Shown: one piece after another, positions 23,852 to 34,553 of the stretch | Layout of the letters: the number at the start of each line of letters is the position of its first letter | Position numbering within the stretch: the first letter of the stretch is position 1 | NCBI GenBank assembly: GCA_948567375.1 | Contig: OX419758.1 | Coordinates: 52,891,001 to 52,955,000, forward strand | Length of the DNA stretch: 64,000 nt | Direction of reading: 5' to 3' | From: Lunularia cruciata | Lineage: Eukaryota > Streptophyta > Marchantiopsida > Lunulariales > Lunulariaceae | Program-made: the position numbers and the translations under genes | The notes under the pieces: generated by a model | The model's database searches: none | Told to the model about the DNA's origin: nothing | Seen by the model: the letters and a program-made list of their open reading frames with translations, nothing else

Positions 23852-24252
23852 GTTCTACAAGGAGCAAGAGGAAGAAGAAGGCAAAAGTTCCAATATCAAT
23901 GGGGGTGGTGGATGCCAAGCCAGCACCATGGGAGGCTTGTGAATATGCCTCCAAGATTGATGTGAGAGTGAATGGTCACAACATCAAGGATGCATTGGTT
24001 GATGGAGGATCAACAGTAAATGCCATGTCAAAAAGGTTGATAAAGAAGTTGGGTATGATACCCTCAAGACCTTCAACATTTGTGGTGAGCATGGCAAACA
24101 AGCAACAAGTTCGACCAGTAGGGGTGATGGATAAAGTGGTAGTTTCAGTTATGGGAGTTCAAAATCTCATGACTTTCCAAGTCTTGAAGGATTCAAGCTA
24201 TGACTTACTTCTTGGGAGGCCATGGTTGAGAGCAACATACACAACTGATTGA
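23848..24252 (+). CDS. pro: element A aspartic protease
   Basis: The frame overlaps the end of gag by a few bases and is shifted relative to it. It carries VNGHNIKDALVDGGSTVNAM, where DGGS stands in the position of the catalytic DSG/DTG triplet, and the distal YDLLLGRPWLR motif (ILG-type flap/core strand). It cleaves the gag-pol polyprotein in this family. The altered triplet may lower or abolish activity. Confidence 0.85.
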   Translation: MSSTRSKRKKKAKVPISMGVVDAKPAPWEACEYASKIDVRVNGHNIKDALVDGGSTVNAMSKRLIKKLGMIPSRPSTFVVSMANKQQVRPVGVMDKVVVSVMGVQNLMTFQVLKDSSYDLLLGRPWLRATYTTD

Positions 24253-24267
24253 TGGCACAAAGAGTAC

Positions 24268-26020
24268 TTGAGGATTGGGCCATCAAACCATAGAGTCATA
24301 GTTCCTATGACTAACACCACCAACACTTCACATTTGGATACACCATCTTCTGATTATTGGGAATCAGATTCTGAAGAAGGAGCTTCAGGTGTGGATACAA
24401 GCATGGATGAGACTTCCACGGAGGAGGATAAATCTGAATCTGATTCAGATGTGCATCCTTTGTGTGCTATGGATTTTGCACCTAAGCCAAAGGTTTTGAA
24501 GGACCCAGATAAATCACCATTGACACTTGAGGAGGTAGAGAGAAGGTTATCTACCCTCAAGTATGGTCCAAATGTTACCAAGAAGGAGAAGGTGAGATTT
24601 GAGGAGATTTTCCGCAAGTTCATCCATGTGTTTGCTTTTAGTTACATGGATTTGAAGGAAGTCACCTTGGAGGAGCAAAAGATAGAGGTGGAGTCACATG
24701 CAAGACCAATCCGCCAAAAGCAATGTCGCATTAGCCCACCAATATCTTTGGTTGTTAAGGAGGAGATTGATAAGCTCAAGGAAGCTGGATTTATCTTTGA
24801 GGTAGAGAATTCAGAATGGGTGTCTCCAATTGTCATTGTGAAGAAAAAGAATGGCAAGCTTCGGGTATGTGTGGATTACAAGAAGCTCAATGCTGTTACC
24901 AAGAAGGACTACTACCCATTGCCATTCATTGATGAGATCTTGGAGGAGGTTGCAGGTCATGAGAGGTACAGTTTTGGAGATGGTTATAGTGGATATAACC
25001 AAATCAAGATTGCACCAGAGCATCAACAACTCACCACATTCACCACACCTTGGGGAACTTACACTTTCAAGGTCATGCTTTTTGGGCTTTGCAATGCTCC
25101 AGCCACATTCCAACGGTTCATGAACAAGGTATTTGAACCTTTCATTGGGAAATTTGTGAGAGACTTCATTGATGACTTTTGTGTCTATGGAAGCAAGGAG
25201 GAGCACTTTGAGCACCTAATCAAAGTCTTGCAATGCTTGGATGAGGCAAATGCATCACTCAACCCAGGGAAGTGCATTTTTGGATGTGAAGAAGGTCTTC
25301 TTTTGAGGCACATCATCTCCAAGGATGGAATAGCAGTTGATCCTGAGAAGGTGAGGAAAATCTTAGGCCTTCCATTCCCTTCAAGCTTGACAAAGTTATG
25401 CCAATTCTTGGGGATGGTTGGATACTATAGGAGGTTCATCTTCTCATTTTCCAACAAGGCTTATGCATTGACCATCTACATGAAGAAGGGTGTAGATTAC
25501 ATGGTGATTTTGGAGGACAAGGAGGCTCTCAAAGCTTTTGAGGAGCTCAAGCAATCCCTTGTTGTAGCTCCAATTCTTGCTAAACCTGATTGGAGTAAGC
25601 CTTTCATCCTCTACACTGATGCTTCTAATGTAGCTATAGGATGCACTCTTAGTCAATTAGACCAAGATGGGCACGATCATCCAATAGCTTATGCTAGTAG
25701 GAGATGGTTTCAGCAGAGAAGAACTACTCTGTCACGGAGAGAGAAGGGTTGGCAGTGATCTTTGGTCTCAAGAAGTTTAGACACTACTTGATTGGAGGGA
25801 AAGCCACCATTGTCACGGATCACAAGGCTTTGAAGTACATCTTCAACAAGCCTAATGTTGAAGAGAGACTAGCAAGGTGGATGATACTCTTGTCTGAGTA
25901 TGACTACACCATTGAGGATAGGCCAAGAAAGAAACATGCAAATGCTGATTTGTTATCTAGAGCCTATGATCATATGGAGATGAGCCAGTGGATGATTCCT
26001 TCCCGGATGAGGAGCTCATG
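24268..26020 (+). pseudogene. pol: element A reverse transcriptase and RNase H
   Basis: An acidic linker (EEGASGVDTSMDETSTEEDK) precedes the RT. Motifs are VSPIVIVKKKNGKLRVCVDY, YYPLPFIDEIL, MLFGLCNAPATFQRFMN and FIDDFCVYGSKEEHFEHL (about 24800-25250). The FIDDFCVYG form with the long EEHF continuation is characteristic of Athila/Tat-type elements. The long frame ends at 25758. A one-base shift near 25700 moves into 25704-26021 with RNase H (ERLARWMILLSEYDYTIE, HANADLLSR). LYTDASNVAIGC at about 25612 is the RNase H start. Only this frameshift and a second one near 26000 spoil an otherwise complete pol. Confidence 0.92.
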
Positions 26021-27320
26021 AAAATCTCAGTCACTCAAGAGGTTCCAATGGAGTACAAGGAGATTGTGGATTTTATGACAAGAGGTAACTATCCAGAAGG
26101 GATGCATGCTAGGAAGAGGAAGGCCCTTGCAGCAAGATCTAGACCTTACACAATGGTGGAGGATATTCTTTTTCACCAAGGAGCAGATGGTCTACTTTGA
26201 AGAGCAGTGGGTAAGGAAGAGTCTATCCTACTCATAAAGGAGTTTCATGAAGGTTTAGTATGTGGAGGACACTTTGCAGGAAAGGTGACTGCTTTCAAGA
26301 TTCTAGATGCAGGTTACCATTGGAGAGGGATTTTCAAGGATTGTTTTGATTATTGCAAAACTTGTCATGTTTGTAAAGCTTTTGCTAGAAAGTCTACATC
26401 CACTCCACCACTTAGATCAATTCCATTGCTAGGACCTTTTGAGAAGTAGGGAATTGATTTTGTAGGTCCTCTCAATAGAACCCCAAGGAACAATTGGTAC
26501 ATTGTGGTAGTTACTGATAACCTTACCAAGTGGGTTGAGGCTAGACCATTGAGGGACAAGAATGAAGATGAAGTGGGTAGATTTCTTTATGAACGCATTA
26601 TCACTAGGTTTGGATGCCCTTTGGAGTTGGTTTCTGATAGAGGAGGAGAGTTTACAGGAAACATTACTATAGCCATGCTACGACATTTCTCTATCACACA
26701 TAGAGTAACTACATCCTATAAGCCAAATTCCAATGGCTTGGCAGAGAGAACCAATCAGACCTTGTGCATGATGTTGGCCAAAGATGCAAAAATGGAGAGG
26801 GCTAAACATCATTGGGACAAGAGGATTCATGCAGTTTTGTGGGAGTATAGGACAACCATGAAGACTTCCACCAGATATTCTCCATTTCAATTGGTGTTGA
26901 GTATTGAGTCTACCTTACCTATTCACTTTGATCTTCCTACCTTCCAAAGCATTCATAGGAGATTGAAGAAAGCACAAGGAGGTGATGCAGAGAAGTCAAG
27001 GAAGGATCAACTCATGGAGTTGGAAGAGGCAAGAGCAATTGCTATGGTTTGAGTGGAGCAAGCCCAAAGGAAACAAAAGGAGAGCTTTGACAAGAGACAA
27101 GGCAAGAAGAAGGTGGAGACTTTCAAAGAAGGTGATTGGGTAATGTTGTTTGATTCCATTCAATTCAAGAGAGTGCAAAAGAAGTTTTTGCCTAAGTACT
27201 TTGGACCTTTCATAGTGGAGAAGGTGTGAGGCAATTACACCTATGATCTCAAGGAGTTGGGAGGAAGACACTTTGATAGGAATAACCATGATAAGTTGAA
27301 GATGTACCATAGAAGGTAGA
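26021..27320 (+). pseudogene. pol: element A integrase
   Basis: The zinc-binding region (HEGLVCGGHFAGKVT ... CKTCHVC, 26240-26375) is followed by the catalytic core. GIDFVGPL (first Asp, after one TAG at 26447), LVSDRGGEF (second Asp, about 26635) and SNGLAERTNQ (Glu, about 26740) give the D-D-E triad. The C-terminal part (FKEGDWVMLFDS, FGPFIVEKV) runs to about 27320 with isolated stops at 27050 and 27227. There is no chromodomain, consistent with the non-chromovirus Athila/Tat branch. A short tract GGGGGTAAA before the 3' LTR is the likely polypurine tract. Confidence 0.9.
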
Positions 27321-27367
27321 GAGACCTTCACTTTGAGGACAAAGTGAACACTTAGTCCGGGGGTAAA

Positions 27368-28058
27368 TGTAACACCCATTTGTGCATGTGTGTGGTATTG
27401 TGATATTTAGCTTGGTATTACAAGTACTTAAGAGATATTATTTATATAGAGATAAAGGATGGTTCTATATTAGTCATGGTTAGCTAAAGTTAGTCATAGC
27501 TAAGATAGAGGGGACCTTACTTTAGAAGAAGTAGAAAAGATGAGCACCACTATTTTGGATTTTAGTGTGTTGACTTGGTATTATTCCTGGGTGTTTGGCT
27601 TTGAGGAAAGAGTTGAGAACTCTTGAGCCCGCAAGCCTTTTTGTTTTGGATTCTTCTTTAGTCCAAGGATAGCCCATGTGAAGGAATCCTTGACTTAGTG
27701 GTTGGGTCAAGATAACATCACATTCTTAGGAGAATATGCCCATGTGAATGGATATCCTTTCTACTTTTTGACTTTACTTGACTTTTAGTCTAGTAACTTG
27801 AGTTACTACGGTGATTAGTAACTTTGGTACGTAACTATTTCACAAGTATATAAACAAGGGGTGAGGAGGTACTCATCATCCTTTCATTTGCAGCTATCTC
27901 TCTCTCATTGAGTTCTCTAGTGAGCAATGTCTTGAGTCTTGGAGTGTTAGCCTTGGAGGAGTATGATGGAGTTGGGGTTCCTTGCCTTCTTAGTCCATGG
28001 TGCGCTACCATAATAGCCATCAAAGGTTCATCCTGAGTGAGAGACAGGCCGGCTCACA
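27368..28058 (+). mobile_element. element A, 3' LTR
   Basis: 691 bp, TGTAACACCC ... CCGGCTCACA, partner of 20293-20983, with TATATAAA at 27847-27854. Immediately right of it the minus-strand chromovirus B resumes. Confidence 0.95.
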
Positions 28059-28905
28059 GATCGGAGGGTAATCCCTTTGGTAGATCATCCGGAAACGTGT
28101 CTACAAACTCTTGAACTATCCTTTCAACCATTTTCTGATGAGGCTTCTGAGCCTCCTCAGATTGTTCTTGTACAATTGGCTTGATCCACACCGCAAATAC
28201 AAACTTCTCTTCCTCCAAAGCTTGCTCTATGGTTGCTTTACTACCAAACTTCCCTTCCAAGGACTCATCTCTCTTCCAAGCTTGCTCCATGGTTGCCTTC
28301 CTCGCAAACTTCTTATCTTGGGACTCATCTTCCTTACAGATTTTCTCTATTGCTACCTTCTCAACAAACTTCCCATCTTGGGACTGACTATTTTTAGGTG
28401 TCTTACTTAGAGGTGCCAGACAACCTAATTAGAAATTCCTACCTTGGATTTATTGTCAGGTCCAATCAAATTGAACCTTATGACGTTCAAGCCAAGGTAG
28501 ACCCAAAATGATATCATAGTATAGAGGTGCCACTACAAACCTCATACACTCCAAATACTCCTTACCAATCTTGAAGGTCACATGATGTGAGGTGCGGAGT
28601 GCAGAACCCTTTCTACCATCCGCCATCATCAAACTAGTTCCAAACACTAGCTTGATAAGAATACTCGATTCCTTTGCTACTTGCATAGACATGCAATTCT
28701 CTGAACTTCTAGAATCAACCAAAATCCTACAACCCCAATTAGATATCGTACCTTGCAAGTGAAGCAAACTTGCATAAGTTGAGCCTTCAATCCCATTGGA
28801 ACTTATCAAGCTCCCAATAGGCGGCTCAAAATCTCCTACTGGGATTCCTTGTTTCCTTGATCATTTTGTTCCACAATCTCCATTTGGGCAACTTGTTGAG
28901 GTCGT
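28059..28905 (-). pseudogene. pro: chromovirus B: protease and gag-pol linker
   Basis: Minus strand. The 3' end encodes a linker ending FVDTFPDDLPKGLPSD, which should run into the RT at 20244 but is cut by element A. Upstream (28809-28456) is the protease: GCRILVDSRSSENCMSMQVA, in which DSRS replaces DSG, and YYDIILGLPWLERHKVQFDW, the distal ILG-type strand. The region is bounded on the right by the CTATT duplication of E1 (28906-28910). Confidence 0.85.
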
Positions 28906-28910
28906 CTATT

Positions 28911-31900
28911 TGTGACAACCCGGCAAATATCATTTTTGCGGTAATCGGGTAAGTAAAGTTTGTTCCTGCAGAGATACAAGTCAGAATTGGTCAAATAAAA
29001 AGTCAAATAGTAACATGTAGTTCTTCTTGGTTGCGTCTTTAATCTCTCAAGTAGAAACCACACCCAGAAGAGAGTAACAAGCACTAACTCGTAGTCTTGT
29101 CACAAATTAACACTCCATAATCACAACTCCATCAATTCTTTCCAAACAATCTTGATTGTGATGATTTAGGCTCTCCCAAAAATGGCACTTCATTGCAAAA
29201 CAACTTCGCCTCAGAATTGTGTTCCACCCCTCCACTGAAGGCACAACTTCCTCAATTGAAATTGCTTCACATCAACTTTGCACTGCACTCACAAATGCAA
29301 AATACTACCAACACTACAATTCCTCTCATATCTGTCAAGGCATTGCTTTGATTGCACTTCACTCAGGATCAAACACACAGAATGAAGATCAAGGCTGTGG
29401 AATCCAACATCCAACAAACACACTGACTTGCACTTCAAATTTCTCCAAACACTCACAAACACAATTACAAAGTTGATACTCGGAATCAAGCTCAAGCAAC
29501 GAGCACTGCTTCATAGCACTTTGCTTTATCTATTCTCAGAAATTATGAGCACTGAACAACATTTCTTTGTGAATGCCACTCTTAAGTAGTGAATCAATCG
29601 ACAGTTCTAACAACTATACCGTTCTACAACAACTCTTCTAACCTGGAGATCCAAAATGACAATGCACCTCTTCATATCTGCCTCTTCAAATCTCAAATCT
29701 GTTACTAATCTGATCCGATGTCTACTTCATCATCGGCTTTCAAACCCGAACCCAAATTAAATTTACTTCCTACTACTTTTTCCTCGGGTCTCATATCTTC
29801 TACTTCTTCTACCAGATCCAGCAATTCTCTTTCCTGATCTGAAATTGCACCAGTGGGTAATCTATCTAACTCTTCATCTCTCGACCCACTCTTCTCTAAT
29901 GTCTCTATCGGTAATTCCAAAGACATTTTTACTCCTATGTTATCTACTTTGGGTTTTGCTCTAACATCTTTCCGAAGTTTTTCTATCTCTATTTTCACTA
30001 AGTCTAATCTAATTGAAATGTTATCTTCTACCTCTAAGATCTTTCTGTCTACACAAGTTCTAAGACTAATTAACAAGGCATTCATATCTATATCCTTTGC
30101 CTGTCTTTGCCTTGTCTCCTGCACCAACAACTTCAACTCGTGTAGCCTCGTCTCTTCAATCCGAATGCTGACCTCTATACTTAGCATTGCATTCATCCGG
30201 AGGACTATCTCCTTCAATGGCTCTAATCTCATCTTTCTTTCACGTTCCCGATCTGCAAGCCAATCTTCTCGGTACATTGCCAACTCCACCTTGAACTCGG
30301 CTTTCACCGACTCCTTCTCCTTCTCCTTCTGGACAACTCTCTCCTCTTGATTATGAAGTAACTCTCGTAATCTGTCTTCTTCTCTATATCGTGCCGCCAA
30401 CTCTTGTTGCCAAAGTTGCTTCTTCTCCTTGACACTCTCCATCACCCTATCGAGCTCTTGATCCTTTGCAGTGACTCTCGCCATAGCATGGATAACCTCT
30501 ACTCTTGAATCAGCAAACTGCTGCTTCAAGATCTCATACTCAGCTACTTGTCTCTCCCTTGCTATGTCACTCTTCTTCACAAGATCCTCTCAATAATTTA
30601 CTTCTCTCTTCAGGTCTTCAATTACTTGACTTCTAACTACTGCCTCCACTCGCAGTACTTCTCTTTCCTCCTCACCTCGGGTTATACTCTTCTTCAACTC
30701 TGAGTTTTCTTCTTCCAGTCTTGCTAATACCTGCAACACAATCTTCACCTCTGGACAAGTCGACTGCATCTCCTTCTTCATGTACTCTAACTTACTAACA
30801 ACGGGCACACAACTTCTCACAGGTACTCCACTCCATCATTGGCAACTACTTCATCCTATGGAGTGATCTCCTTCTTTACCTCTTCTTCTCCCAATACTTG
30901 CCTTCTTCTTTGCAGTCGTCGTATCGGAATAGACGCCTCGCTTCCCGAGCTTTCAGGTGCTTCTTCCTTCACTGTACTTGGACCTGCTTCCCACTTTGCC
31001 TTGCATCTCAAGCAAACTCCTCTTTGCATTGCAATCTTCTTCTCTTCGGGCACAATTACTTTGTCTTCCAACTGTGTGTTGTCTTCGGCTTCAAATTCTG
31101 CCTGCACTCCTTCTTCTTCATATTCTTCAGCCACCGGCACCGATGTCATTTCTCTTCCTTCATCGCTGTCGCTACTTGTATCTCCACTCTGTAGCGTTAG
31201 CTCAGGCTCCTCCTCGTGTTCCGAGTCTTCTGTCTTGAGCTCGGCATCACCTTCCGAGTCTTCATCCTCCGACTTGATCACCACCATACCTCGCCTCGGG
31301 TTGCCTCTCCTGGTCTTCCGAGGTTTCTTTGTGTCTTTGGCTTTGCCTTGTCAACTTCTCTTCTTTGTATTTGGGGTACTTACTGCAATCTCCACGTTCT
31401 TTCCTGTCTTCGTGTAGTAGTTGTTGGTGCTCCTGATTTGCAAGATGTATTGCTGCTCCTCGACATTGACCTCCTTTCTCAAATCAGGATGGAAGTGCGA
31501 CACCATCCGAGTTTGCTCCGCCGAGTTTAGCAAATTTAGCCCGAGGTAAAAATGTGCTGCAAACGGGACGATGTAGTGTGGAGGTGATTTATCCCGCAAA
31601 TTCCACACCATTTGCCTTGTCCTCCCATGGAAACACCTCACCTAATTGATCGGTTCTCCTGCAAATAGCTTGTGAAAGAACACCGCTTGGTGTTTCATCA
31701 CATAAGTGGTTCTCTCTGGCTTCAGGATGGCCATCAGCGCGCTCACAATTCCTCTCTTCACAGGGTCTTTGTAGCTCTCAACTTTGTTCCCATTCTTCGT
31801 CCGCTTTGATGAGAATGCATCTCTCACCTCTTAAGTCTCTTGAGCTATCTCTCCCTTCCCCAAGAACATGGCCCCCTGCTCCAAGCCTGCTTCCTTCCCG

Positions 31901-32700
31901 AGTACGAGTCTCCAATCCAACTCTGTCCTGCAAGCCGGATTTCCTCTCGTCCCTTCCTCCTTGGGTCCATCGAGACACTTGCTCTCGATGATTTCTGTCA
32001 TGAAACCTGGAAAGCTCACATTCCAGTTCCATGCCAAGAAAGTGATCCAAAGTCGGCTCAAGACTTCAATCCTAGCGATCACATCTAACCTCCAAATCGC
32101 ATGATTTCTCACTGTGAATTCAGAGTTCTTCTTTCCTCTTCCCATCTCTTCTACCTTCTCACTATCTCTCGATTTCACTCTTGCGACTTCTCTCTTACAC
32201 ACTAATGCAATTCCAACTCTATTTCCCTTCCCATGACCACCTGCAAGACGACTTCTCAACGGCAAAGGAAAATTACTCGACATTTTGTCATTGTGAGTTC
32301 AATTTTTATAGAGTTGCGCTTCTTTGTCTTTCTTCACTTTGAGTTTTTATCGAGAAATCACACCTCCTGCATGCACTTGTCACTATCAATCAACCTTTGC
32401 GCATATGGGCCGCCGGTTTTTGAACGGTCCCTTCTTGAATTTCTTGCCCTGACGAAAGGTTGTTAGACTGTCTTTGCCTCGGGTTGAGCTCCCCCCAATA
32501 CGAAGACACTTTACTTTGGGTTGTATGCTAACAGGGCATTTCCGAGTACTTTGCCTTACGACCTGACGTCACTTTACTTTGGGTTTCATCTCGAAGACTC
32601 TTTTCTTTGCCTTCTTTGGCCATACAAGCACAATCCGACTTCTTTATACACTTCTTCTTCTTTATTTTGAAAAAAAAAAACAAAAGATGTGGGCACCACA
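28911..32700 (-). mobile_element. element E1: TG...CA unit with 5-bp target duplication, probable giant solo LTR
   Basis: On the minus strand it starts TGTGGTGCCCACATC (at 32700) and ends GCCGGGTTGTCACA (at 28911). CTATT flanks both ends (28906-28910 and 32701-32705), and outside it the chromovirus B reading continues. The same termini delimit E2, E3 and E4. There is no internal pair of direct terminal repeats and no pol. It carries one long ORF, then a TATA-like position and about 650 bp to the end. TG/CA ends plus 5-bp duplications fit a solo LTR left by recombination, of unusual length (3790 bp) and with an ORF in the U3 part. Confidence 0.8.
29703..32283 (-). pseudogene. E1 coiled-coil ORF, interrupted by stops
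   Basis: From the ATG at 32283 one frame continues to 30856, broken only by three stops, at about 31831, 31642 and 31351. A shift of one base then gives 30820-29703. Total about 850 codons. The N-terminal third has QMVWNLRDKSPPHYIVPF followed by AAHFYLGLNLL, the most conserved part (shared with D and E2). Next come a very acidic Glu/Asp/Ser region and a basic RRLQRRRQ patch. About 400 residues of heptad-like charged coiled coil (RERQVAEYEILKQQFADSR and on) end in EVDIGSD and the tandem stops TAG TAA. No enzyme motif is seen. The plus-strand frame at 30839-31417 is its antisense. Function unknown. An oligomerising structural or gag-like role is only a guess. Confidence 0.75.
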
Positions 32701-32705
32701 CTATT

Positions 32706-33790
32706 CCTAATTGGGCATTCAGCAATGCAATGTCCAACTTGGCGATAATAAAAAAACCTCCATTTTGTCGCAATCTTTCTCTATCCACTATACCAAGTGG
32801 TCTCCGTTGGATAACATCAATCTCCATTGGTGCCGGTTCTTCCACCCGTGCATAGTGTACTAGTAGGCGTTGTGTAGGTCGAGGTCAAGACCAAGTTGTC
32901 ACAACCAAGGAATCAAAGTGCTCAACCAATTGCATGGCTTCTTCTATGTTTTTTGGTTCCTGCATGGTCACCTCCCATTTGGTTCGTGACTTGATCCCTA
33001 CACAAATCGATCCAAAACTTCACCTTCTTGTATATTTGGAATCTACATGATGATGTTCTAAAATTGTGTGATGTAAATCCTTACTAAGCCAACTTGCTTC
33101 AGCTTTGCCAATTTATCTCCTATGGCACGGGTGACATTTATAGTTTGAAACTGACCTAATATTGCATCCTTGAACTCTGCCCACGTCAAAATTGGTGCAA
33201 CAATCTGTCGTTCAGCTTGCTCTACTCAAAATTGCCTCCAAAGGTTTGCCACACCATCTAATTGGCTAGAGGCCAAGAGAATCTATTTCTATTCATCTTG
33301 AAGATTGGTGGCTTCAAAGTAACATTTGTAGTCAAACAAAAATTCTTTATTGTGCATGGAAGATTCTTGCCTTCAAATACCTTGGGTTTTGGAAATTGAA
33401 TGTGATCTTCTCCATCTCAAATTGGCACTCTCTCCATATGTTCTTGTCGTTGCTGATTTTGTTCATCCAACAATTGAGTAAGGTGCTTGATTTGTTGCTG
33501 CATTGCAAGGATAACGTCTGGTATTGCCACCATAGCTAATACTCTATCCCACTACTCCCACTTTATCTAATTGATTGACACATAGATGTAGCATGTCCAC
33601 CGTTCTCCATAAGTTACAACTGGAAGTATCAAGGGTTCCTCTAACACAATGATCATATGTAGAAAATCCTGCCCAAAGCATGAGGTGATGAATTATGTGA
33701 AACAATGCTTGGGTAATATCTAGACATGAAAATCCCAATGGTTTGGCAGAAGTGGATTTGGTGGTCCATGAATTCCATCCATCTCATTCC
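32706..33790 (-). pseudogene. gag: chromovirus B gag, strongly decayed
   Basis: Minus-strand fragments in several frames. GIKSRTKWEVTMQEPKNIEE and EHFDSLV near 32910-33000, then RVEEPAPMEIDVIQRR leading into a ruined zinc-knuckle region (RQNGGFFIIAKLDIALL, where cysteines would be expected). Position between the B primer site and the B protease identifies it as gag. E1 is inserted directly downstream of the knuckle. Confidence 0.7.
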
Positions 33791-33804
33791 TGCTCTGATA
33801 CCAA
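33791..33804 (-). promoter_or_regulatory. chromovirus B primer-binding site (initiator tRNA-Met)
   Basis: On the minus strand TTGGTATCAGAGCA follows the 5' LTR directly. This is a match to the tRNA-Met primer site of plant chromoviruses. Confidence 0.92.
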
Positions 33805-34212
33805 TGTAAAAGACCAAGACCAAGGAGAGAAATAAGAGAATGGAAACTCACATTGGGACACTTGAATGAGGGAAAACTCCGAATGCTTAGCATGAGCTTT
33901 GGCCTTGGTATTTATAGGTCGCATACAAGGCCCTTGAGAAGCTTCTCAAGAAGCTTCCTTGAGCCGCTTTCTTAGAGTGCAAGCCAAGTTAACTAGGAAG
34001 CTTCTCAAGAAGCTTCCTTCTAGAAGCTGCCTACTTAGCATGCTTCAGCTAATTAGAAGCTTCTAGAAGCTACCTGCTTGGAGCGCAAGTTAAGTAGTCA
34101 GGAAGCTTCCCAAGAAGCTTTCTAGATGCTTTTGGAATATTCTAGGCTAATTTGGCTTATTCTCTACTTTGTTAGCCTTACTAACTACGTCGCTAAACTC
34201 CATATTGTTACA
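33805..34212 (-). mobile_element. chromovirus B, 5' LTR with heat-shock-element-like cluster
   Basis: 408 bp, TGTAAAAGACC ... TTGTTACA on the plus strand, followed by GTGGA (34213-34217), the duplication that also precedes 17058. In transcription orientation (minus) a TATA box CTATAAATA lies near 33911-33919. Upstream of it, 33937-34145, are at least seven GAAnnTTC dyads. These include the perfect three-unit form GAAgcTTCtaGAA at 34056-34068 and GAATATTC near 34136. Confidence 0.93.
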
Positions 34213-34217
34213 GTGGA

Positions 34218-34553
34218 ATACTTTACAACATGAGAAAAGACCTAATTGTAGTCCACTCTGTTCTCTTGAGTGAACTCCTTTGCTACCAACCTAGCCTTGT
34301 AGATCTTTAATCCCTCCTTAGGAACCTCCTTCAACTTGTAGATCCACTTGCAATCTATCACTTGTTGATCCTTAGATAACCTAACTAGCTCCCAAGTCTT
34401 GTTATCCCTCAAGGATTCCATCTCCCTCTCCATAGAACCAAACCACTCATCCCTTTCACTAAAAGAACATGCCTCCTTGTAGGATGAGGGTTCACCTTCT
34501 TTCAAGACCAAAGCATGAGCATCATCCCTATAAGTCAAATCATCATCCAACAA
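34218..34553 (-). pseudogene. pol: Copia element C: N-terminal reverse transcriptase
   Basis: Minus strand: PSSYKEACSFSERDEWFGSM, EMESLRDNKTWELV, DCKWIYKLKEVPKEGLK and YKARLVAKEFTQ are the typical start of a Copia RT. Reading stops at the GTGGA duplication and resumes at 17052 with STLHLLCMLVALFGLTL, so chromovirus B split this gene. Confidence 0.92.

Noticed and set aside
20288-28063. A 5-bp target duplication for element A
   Set aside because: Flanks CAATT and GATCG do not match. I report none rather than shift the LTR borders.
30839-31417. 192-codon plus-strand frame with a Ser/Leu-rich product
   Set aside because: It is the antisense of the acidic region of the E1 ORF. Codons for Glu, Glu-Glu and Asp read backwards give Ser and Leu.
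28911-32700. Family E as a DNA transposon with short terminal inverted repeats (TGTGGTRCCC / TGTGACAACCC)
   Set aside because: TG...CA ends with 5-bp target duplications and a promoter-like box fit an LTR better, and no transposase motif is present. Not fully excluded.
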